From Verrucomicrobiota bacterium (lineage in GTDB: Bacteria > Verrucomicrobiota > Verrucomicrobiia > Verrucomicrobiales > Akkermansiaceae), in the NCBI GenBank assembly GCA_009885905.1, contig VFJU01000560.1, forward strand, positions 1 through 12,420: a stretch of DNA of 12,420 nt, written 5' to 3'. Position numbers and translations under genes: made by a program. The notes beneath the pieces are model-generated. The model had not been told where the DNA came from and searched no databases. It saw only the letters and a program-made list of their open reading frames with translations. Positions 7,759 to 12,420 of the stretch are shown here, one piece after another. Positions within the stretch are counted from its first letter, which is position 1. Each line of letters starts with the position of its first letter.

Positions 7759-8463
7759 ATGTCATCCAGACCTACAATTTCACCGGTGCCGCCCAAGCCG
7801 AACAAGCAACGTCTCTTCATTGGGGTGGTGTTGGCGATTGTGCTGTTAGGTGGTATCGCGTCGTTTTTGGTCAATGGTGGAAAAAGCAAAAAATCACGAC
7901 CGAGGAAATCTGAGATTGTTCAGATCACCCTCCCACCACCACCGCCGCCACCACCACCGCCGAGGGTTGAACCACCCAAGGAAGAGCCGCCGAAGGAGGA
8001 CGAGATGGTCGAGCAGGAACCTGTGCCCGATGATGAACCGCCCCCAGACAACACGCCGTTGGAAGCTCCTTCGGATGATCTATCCACTGGTATCGCCGGC
8101 AATGGTCCCGACATGGGACTTAGTGGTGGCAATGGCAACGGTGGAAAAATCGGCGGTAAGGGTCGTAAAGGTGGTGGCAGCAAATACGGTTGGTACGCAG
8201 CCAAAGTCCAGACGTCCATCGCGGACGCGCTCCGCAGGCACCCATCCACACGTAATGCCAAAATGGTTCTGCAGGTGCGAGTCTGGCCAGATTCTAACGG
8301 ACGGATCACTCGTGCGCAACTTGTTGGTTCATCCGGAAATCCGGCGGTAGATCAAGCCATTAAAAATCAAATTCTAACTGGATTACAGCTTCCGCAAGCA
8401 CCGCCCGCGGATATGCCCGTCCCTATTGTCCTTCGTATTTCCGCCAGCAAGGCGTTGCTCTAA
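7759..8463 (+). CDS. tonB: TonB-family energy transducer
   Basis: TonB spans the periplasm and pulls on outer-membrane partners. The protein is 234 residues from ATG 7759; a TTG three codons upstream (7750) is possible but less likely. A membrane anchor covers about residues 19-38, preceded by a short Pro-rich cytoplasmic tail. A run of ten prolines (59-68) opens the Pro/Glu-rich linker, followed by a Gly/Asn/Lys-rich stretch (about 115-145). The C-terminal TonB domain (about 168-232) has VRVWPDSNGRITRAQLVGSSG, then NPAVDQAIKNQILTGLQLP and VPIVLRISA, the typical pattern. It lies 12 bases after exbD. Which outer-membrane protein it contacts is not shown; no TonB-dependent receptor with a plug domain is present in the window, only the TpsB barrel and the porin-like barrel. 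Confidence 0.93.
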   Translation: MSSRPTISPVPPKPNKQRLFIGVVLAIVLLGGIASFLVNGGKSKKSRPRKSEIVQITLPPPPPPPPPPRVEPPKEEPPKEDEMVEQEPVPDDEPPPDNTPLEAPSDDLSTGIAGNGPDMGLSGGNGNGGKIGGKGRKGGGSKYGWYAAKVQTSIADALRRHPSTRNAKMVLQVRVWPDSNGRITRAQLVGSSGNPAVDQAIKNQILTGLQLPQAPPADMPVPIVLRISASKALL

Positions 8464-8481
8464 CTTCTATTTTCTATTTCT

Positions 8482-10314
8482 ATGTTCTTTGTTCGTTCAT
8501 TCCTCATCGTCGCCTTCCTCGGAGCTAGCAGTCAGCTACGAGCAGAAGACGAAGTCGCCACCGAGACCACTCCAGTCGAGGCACCTGCAAGCACCCCTGC
8601 GCCATCAGAAGCACTGGATCCCACCATTGAGGCCCCACGTTCGTCTGATCTACCATCAGATTTACCGGCCATCGCTCCTGCGGCACCGTCTCCAAATGTC
8701 ACGGTGAATCTCATCAATCGCCTCGTGCAAAAAGGCATCCTTACCCAAGCGGAAGCAAGCGAGATGATTCAACAAGCGGAGGCCGATGCCGTCACCGCCT
8801 CGCAGAATGCATCTGCTCAAGCCGATGTCGCCGCTCTTCCTCCCCTACCAAACCCAGATGAAATGCGCATCACCTACATCCCTGAGGTTGTTAAAAACAA
8901 CATGCGCGATCAAATCAAACAGGAACTCATGGCTGCGGCCCGTGAGGAGAAATGGAGCGAGAAAAAATACCCAGATTGGACTTCCAAGTTTCGCCCGTTC
9001 GGCGATCTCCGGGTTCGTTGGGAAAACACAATCTATCCTGATGGTAACGATGACTCAGGTGCGTTTCCTAATTTCAACGCCATCAATAGAGATAAACCCT
9101 ACGACGCATCGCAAACTAATCCTAACTATGCGCAGCAATACAACGTCGACCAAAATCGCGATCGAATCCGTTTGAGAGCTCGTATCGGCACGGACATCAT
9201 GATTGGTGAGGGTTTTAATGGTGGAATCCGCCTCGTTACGGGGGATAATAACGCGCCCACTTCATCGAACCAAACCTTGGGCGGTTCTGGTGGTGACTTT
9301 TCAAAATATGCCATTTGGATTGATCGAGCATTTTTAAGCTACGACGTCGGACCTGGGCGCGGCGAGGAGTTGGTATTTCTAGCAGGTCGCTTTGATAATC
9401 CTTTTTTCTCGAGCGAAATGCAATGGGATAAGGATCTCGGATTCGATGGTCTGGCAGTGCGTGGGAAAGTTAAAATTAACGACAATGTTTCCACGTTTTT
9501 TACAGGTGGTTATTTTCCAATCTATAATACGGATGTCAATTCAGCTGAGAATCAGCCAACGAAATATCCAAGCACTAACAAATGGCTGACGGGTGCACAA
9601 ATTGGCGTCGATTGGAAAGTCGCAGAGGACTGGAAAACCAAATTCGCCATCGCTTATTACGGTTTTGACGGAGTTCAAGGCAAGCTATCGAAACCATATA
9701 TTCCGTTAAGTGACCGTGATGCGGGCAACACCGACACAACACGCCCAAGCTTCGCTCAACGTGGAAATACTTACATGGCTCTCCGTGACATCGATAATTC
9801 GACCTCAGCGAATGACTATGGCAATGAAGACCAATATCAATATTATGGGCTTTCTTCTGAGTTCGAAAATCTAACGATGACCGGTAAGATTGAGTATGAC
9901 GGATACGATCCTGTGACCATTTCTCTCGTGGGTGAGGCAACGAAGAACATCGCATTCGATTCTAGTACTAACGAAATCACCGCCATCACCAATCGTGGTG
10001 GTGATAACGTGTACGAAGGTGGCGATTTTGGTTGGTACACGGCCCTTGTGGTTGGCAAGCCTGCCCTTGAGGCGTTTGGTGATTGGCAGGCAGGCTTTGG
10101 TTACCGCTACGTTGAGAGTGATGCAGTGGTTGACGGTTTTACCGACTCAGATTTTGGCGGTGGCGGCACCAACGTGAAAGGATTCACCTTAGGAGGTACT
10201 TTCGCGCTATCTCCCTTCGTTCGTCTCAGCCTTGTTTGGATGAGTGCTAATGAAATCGCAGGGCCACCTCTTAGTTCCGACATCATCCAGTTTGACATCA
10301 ACGCTAATTTCTAA
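8482..10314 (+). CDS. Putative outer-membrane porin (Porin_5-like) with N-terminal periplasmic extension
   Basis: The protein is 610 residues. A signal peptide covers about residues 1-21 (cleavage after LRA). Residues about 22-72 are a Pro/Ala/Glu-rich, probably unstructured linker. Residues about 75-106 are a predicted helix with LVQKGILTQAEASEMI, a motif seen ahead of barrels in several such porins. From about 167 (SKFRPFGDLRVRWEN) to the terminal Phe the sequence alternates short amphipathic strands and Gly/Asp/Asn-rich turns, as in an outer-membrane barrel; LSYDVGPG, FLAGRFDNPFF and GDWQAGFGYRYVESDAV fit the putative-porin family. The end QFDINANF is a good barrel-assembly signal. There is no Shine-Dalgarno before ATG 8482. 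It follows tonB by 18 bases, so it could be a TonB client or a structural partner in the envelope. The substrate is unknown, and the family name is from pattern recognition. Confidence 0.8.
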   Translation: MFFVRSFLIVAFLGASSQLRAEDEVATETTPVEAPASTPAPSEALDPTIEAPRSSDLPSDLPAIAPAAPSPNVTVNLINRLVQKGILTQAEASEMIQQAEADAVTASQNASAQADVAALPPLPNPDEMRITYIPEVVKNNMRDQIKQELMAAAREEKWSEKKYPDWTSKFRPFGDLRVRWENTIYPDGNDDSGAFPNFNAINRDKPYDASQTNPNYAQQYNVDQNRDRIRLRARIGTDIMIGEGFNGGIRLVTGDNNAPTSSNQTLGGSGGDFSKYAIWIDRAFLSYDVGPGRGEELVFLAGRFDNPFFSSEMQWDKDLGFDGLAVRGKVKINDNVSTFFTGGYFPIYNTDVNSAENQPTKYPSTNKWLTGAQIGVDWKVAEDWKTKFAIAYYGFDGVQGKLSKPYIPLSDRDAGNTDTTRPSFAQRGNTYMALRDIDNSTSANDYGNEDQYQYYGLSSEFENLTMTGKIEYDGYDPVTISLVGEATKNIAFDSSTNEITAITNRGGDNVYEGGDFGWYTALVVGKPALEAFGDWQAGFGYRYVESDAVVDGFTDSDFGGGGTNVKGFTLGGTFALSPFVRLSLVWMSANEIAGPPLSSDIIQFDINANF

Positions 10315-10321
10315 CTACTAT

Positions 10322-11032
10322 ATGAATTTTTTATCATTAACCATTTCCAAGTGGCTCGGACTTCTTGCACCAAACCGATGCGGATGCGTCTCGCTAACAG
10401 CGACCGTTCTGTTTGCGTTTCTCGCTCAACCACTTCAGTCGGCTCCGGAAGTTGATCCCACGATCAAGCTCCGCGAGCAACTCCGGACGGTCATGCTCCA
10501 GCTCCGCACGTCACAAATCGATGCTGCCAATGCATTGGCTGAGAAGGCCATCGCCGAAAAAAAAGCCGAAGACCAAGCGGTCAAGATCACCGAACTGGAC
10601 AAGCGTTACGCAACCCTCGTTAAGCAGGGTAATGCCGATAAAACTGCCTCAGATGAGACCATTGCTAAGCTCAATAACAAAGTCGCCGAGCGCGATAAAC
10701 GCATCGAGGAATTCACCAAGGCACTCGAGGAATGGAAATTGGGCTATCAGAAAGCTGCGGCGATTGCTCGCACCAAGGAAGACGAGCGTGCAACGCTTGC
10801 CTCCGAGGTCATTGTCAACAAGCGCACGATCGCAGATCTTCAATCCAAGAATATCGTATTGTTCAATACCTCTAACGAAATTCTCGACCGCTATGAAAGC
10901 TATGCCCTCGGCAAAGCGCTTGGAGCACGCGAACCCTTCATCGGCACCACTCGCGTAAAAATCGAAAACCAAGTGCAAGGCTACAAGGATAAGATTCTCG
11001 ACAACCGTCTCGCGGCCCCGGTCAAACCATGA
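10322..11032 (+). CDS. Exported coiled-coil protein of unknown function
   Basis: This 236-residue protein has no function I can name. A long signal peptide (about residues 1-41: basic start, hydrophobic LTATVLFAFLA, likely cleavage after QSA) predicts export to the periplasm; C20 and C22 lie within it and do not form a convincing lipobox. Residues about 46-180 are charged and heptad-like (many Ala, Lys, Glu, Leu), consistent with a long coiled coil. Residues about 181-232 form a different, compact-looking block: NTSNEILDRYESYALG, KALGAREPFIGTTRVKIENQ and VQGYKDKILDNR, which resembles a conserved C-terminal module. It starts 7 bases after the porin stop with no Shine-Dalgarno. Position between a porin and a prolyl isomerase suggests a periplasmic scaffold, tether or holdase chaperone for the secretion system, but that is inference. 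Confidence 0.8.
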   Translation: MNFLSLTISKWLGLLAPNRCGCVSLTATVLFAFLAQPLQSAPEVDPTIKLREQLRTVMLQLRTSQIDAANALAEKAIAEKKAEDQAVKITELDKRYATLVKQGNADKTASDETIAKLNNKVAERDKRIEEFTKALEEWKLGYQKAAAIARTKEDERATLASEVIVNKRTIADLQSKNIVLFNTSNEILDRYESYALGKALGAREPFIGTTRVKIENQVQGYKDKILDNRLAAPVKP

Positions 11033-11064
11033 AATTAGCTGGGCCGTCTCGACCCGATTCCTGA
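11029..11064 (+). CDS. Possible coupling mini-ORF (11 codons) before the isomerase gene
   Basis: ATG at 11029 overlaps the stop of the coiled-coil gene as ATGA and opens an 11-residue frame, MKLAGPSRPDS, ending 7 bases before the isomerase ATG. It may exist only to hand ribosomes to the next gene by stop-start re-initiation. A second mini-ORF with the same layout follows the isomerase gene. Chance is a real alternative. Confidence 0.3.
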   Translation: MKLAGPSRPDS

Positions 11065-11071
11065 TTTCCGC

Positions 11072-11914
11072 ATGAAATTCACAATACTCATCCTTCTCCT
11101 TGCCACCCTCGCACACGCGGCACCTGCTGACGTGCTTGGCAAGGTAGGGGACATTGAAATCACCAGCACCGATGTCCGTGAGATGATTGCTGGGCTCGAT
11201 GCTGAACAACAAGCGGCCCTCGCCAAAGATCCCGAGGCTCTCGGACAATACGTCCGCGCCCTCCTTGTCCAGCGCTTGGTCTTGAAGCAAGCTCTTGACC
11301 AAAAGTGGGATCAAGAACCCGCAGTTATCTCAAAACTCGTGCGAGCCCGTGAGGCAGCGCTCACGGAAAGTTTTCTCCAGAATGCGTCGGTTTCTAACGC
11401 TTCTTACCCAAGCGCGGAGGAACTCAGTGCAGCCTACGAAGTCGCCAAGTCCAAGCTCATCATTCCTCGCAGTTACAAACTCGCTCAGATCTACATCGCC
11501 AAGGATAAGGCGAAAATGGAGAGCATCTCCAAGCAGATCAAAGCCAAGGGTGCCGACTTCGCCACCATCGCCCGTAGTTCGAGTGAAGAGTCTACCAGTG
11601 CCGCCAAAGGGGGAGAAATCGGCTGGCTAACTGAAGACCAAATCCAACCTGAAATCCGTGAAAAAATTCTCACTCTAGCTCCGGGAAAAGTTGGAGAGCC
11701 TGTTAGTCTTCAAGACGGTTGGCACCTCATCAAGGTACTGGAGATCCGTGAGCCTAGGACACCTGCACTGGATGAAATTCGTGACAATCTCGTCACACAG
11801 CTTCGAAAAGATCGTTCTCGCAGCATACGACAAGAGTATCTCGCCACTTTGTTGAAAGACCATCCGCTTGCAATCAACGAAATCGAGCTTACGAAGTTAG
11901 TCGAAAAACCATGA
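11072..11914 (+). CDS. Exported parvulin-type peptidyl-prolyl cis-trans isomerase (PpiC/SurA-like)
   Basis: These proteins assist folding of exported and outer-membrane proteins in the periplasm. The protein is 280 residues. A clear signal peptide (1-16, cleavage after AHA) is followed by an N-terminal helical region beginning VLGKVGDIEITSTDV, as in SurA/PrsA-type proteins. Next comes a parvulin domain at about 133-229: YKLAQIYIA, FATIARSSSEESTSAAKGGEIGWL, and PGKVGEPVSLQDGWHLIKVLEI. One parvulin domain is present, whereas E. coli SurA has two. No lipobox is visible. ATG 11072 lacks a Shine-Dalgarno and is preceded by a mini-ORF. Its place directly before a large secreted protein and after outer-membrane barrels suggests it keeps the exported partner or the barrels competent in the periplasm. 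Confidence 0.92.
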   Translation: MKFTILILLLATLAHAAPADVLGKVGDIEITSTDVREMIAGLDAEQQAALAKDPEALGQYVRALLVQRLVLKQALDQKWDQEPAVISKLVRAREAALTESFLQNASVSNASYPSAEELSAAYEVAKSKLIIPRSYKLAQIYIAKDKAKMESISKQIKAKGADFATIARSSSEESTSAAKGGEIGWLTEDQIQPEIREKILTLAPGKVGEPVSLQDGWHLIKVLEIREPRTPALDEIRDNLVTQLRKDRSRSIRQEYLATLLKDHPLAINEIELTKLVEKP

Positions 11915-11943
11915 TGTTTAACATTTTGGAAGAGATCAACTAA
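11911..11943 (+). CDS. Possible coupling mini-ORF (10 codons) before the exoprotein gene
   Basis: ATG at 11911 overlaps the isomerase stop as ATGA and encodes MMFNILEEIN, stopping 9 bases before the exoprotein ATG at 11953. The overlap lies in AAACCATGA, the same nine bases found at the previous junction. A GGAAGAG at 11928-11934 lies inside it, 18 bases from the exoprotein start, too far for a standard ribosome binding site. It may act in translational coupling or be chance. Confidence 0.3.
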   Translation: MMFNILEEIN

Positions 11944-11952
11944 CACAATTTA

Positions 11953-12420
11953 ATGATGACTAAACGATTATACTTTAAAACGATCCAGCGTTTCAGCACG
12001 CGGGTGTTTTTGGGCGTTTTCGTTTATCTAACAAATGCTCAAGTTGAGGGTCGCGATATTCTTCGGCCGTCTTCCTCATCGGGTGGTGCTGTGGCGCCGA
12101 CTGGATCCAACGGCGCGGCCCTCACTCGCGCCGCCACGGATGCCGCGCGGGCTAACACTCAAGACATTCTCCGCCGCACCGGCCAAACGCTCGACGCGAT
12201 GCGCGCGATGCAGGCCGCCGCCCGCGCTGCTGCTGGCAACGGCCCTAACAGTCTAGGCCCCAATCTCCCCGACGTCCCTAACGGCCTCCGCAGCGGTGGC
12301 CTCAACCCTGTCGCCGATGCCGCCACTAACCCGGCCCGTTGGTCCGGTGCGGGACAACCTGTGGAGACGATCAATGGCGAGAACGTCAGCGTCACCATCA
12401 AGCAGACCACGCAACAAGCG
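11953..12420 (+). CDS. N-terminus of a large secreted protein, probable TpsA exoprotein (partial)
   Basis: The frame is open from ATG 11953 (or the next codon, also ATG) to the window edge, 156 codons. A basic N-terminus and hydrophobic RVFLGVFVYLTNAQ (about residues 16-31) make a signal peptide. Then comes an Ala/Arg/Asn/Gly-rich stretch of about 100 residues, part of it probably helical (LTRAATDAARAN, LDAMRAMQAAARAAAG). The window closes on PVETINGENVSVTIKQTTQQA, which resembles the opening of the TPS (haemagglutinin-activity) domain as it occurs in Verrucomicrobiota exoproteins, where it leads to a beta-helix. TpsA proteins are usually very large, so most of the gene should lie to the right. 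The call rests on the TpsB gene in the same operon, the signal peptide and this terminal motif; the decisive domain is outside the window. The G+C of this segment looks visibly higher than that of the porin gene. Confidence 0.7.
   Translation, partial: MMTKRLYFKTIQRFSTRVFLGVFVYLTNAQVEGRDILRPSSSSGGAVAPTGSNGAALTRAATDAARANTQDILRRTGQTLDAMRAMQAAARAAAGNGPNSLGPNLPDVPNGLRSGGLNPVADAATNPARWSGAGQPVETINGENVSVTIKQTTQQA

Noticed and set aside
7933..7962. Proline codon repeat in tonB as a slippage or phase-variation tract
   Set aside because: The ten proline codons mix CCA and CCG and form no long homopolymer or uniform short repeat, so slippage is unlikely; Pro runs are normal in TonB linkers.
7920..8309. 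Minus-strand open frame rich in Gly and Ser
   Set aside because: It is the mirror of the poly-Pro and Gly-rich codons of tonB, and the tonB domain structure is unambiguous.
10649..11314. 221-codon minus-strand open frame opposite the coiled-coil and isomerase genes
   Set aside because: Both plus-strand genes have signal peptides and, for the isomerase, a clear domain; the antisense frame has no motif and spans two genes, so it is a codon-bias shadow.

Overview
The window looks like a chromosomal segment from a Gram-negative member of the PVC group, most likely Verrucomicrobiota. The Gram-negative call rests on a lipid A kinase gene (lpxK), three outer-membrane or secretion-type proteins with signal peptides, two of them ending in a C-terminal Phe, and a TonB/ExbB/ExbD set. 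The phylum call is an inference from the DUF2341-LamG-ExbB fusion, the Porin_5-like porin, and the style of the exoprotein N-terminus. No rRNA, tRNA, CRISPR array, IS element or phage gene was seen.

Layout. On the minus strand, 1-968 is most of lpxK (its 3' end lies outside the window), and 1006-2274 is an MFS transporter directly upstream of it, so the two are probably co-transcribed. A 317-base divergent intergenic region (2275-2591) with small inverted repeats leads to rlmN (2592-3683, plus strand). A strong 11-bp perfect hairpin (3706-3731) then separates rlmN from a tightly packed plus-strand run of eight genes that fills the rest of the window. In order these are: a TpsB/FhaC-type outer-membrane transporter (3796-5403), a DUF2341-LamG-ExbB fusion (5423-7315), ExbD (7336-7746), TonB (7759-8463), a Porin_5-like porin with a periplasmic N-terminal extension (8482-10314), an exported coiled-coil protein of unknown function (10322-11032), an exported parvulin-type prolyl isomerase (11072-11914), and the start of a large secreted protein, probably the TpsA partner (11953 to the window edge). 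Intergenic gaps in this run are 7-39 bases.

How it may work together. The gene at the start (TpsB pore) and the gene at the end (probable TpsA cargo) form a two-partner secretion pair. A complete, private proton-motive-force module (ExbB-ExbD-TonB), a second outer-membrane barrel, a periplasmic folding factor and a coiled-coil protein lie between them. Classical two-partner secretion has no known energy module, so this operon suggests an energised or cell-envelope-integrated version of adhesin export, or a surface uptake machine whose binding protein is the TpsA. The ExbB subunit also carries a large lectin-like periplasmic domain. This system-level reading is inference; the individual family assignments, apart from the truncated TpsA and the coiled-coil protein, are well supported.

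Most genes of the operon lack a recognisable Shine-Dalgarno sequence. The last two junctions each contain a tiny ORF that overlaps the preceding stop codon as ATGA, in the shared 9-mer AAACCATGA, and ends 7-9 bases before the next start, which suggests translational relay coupling.
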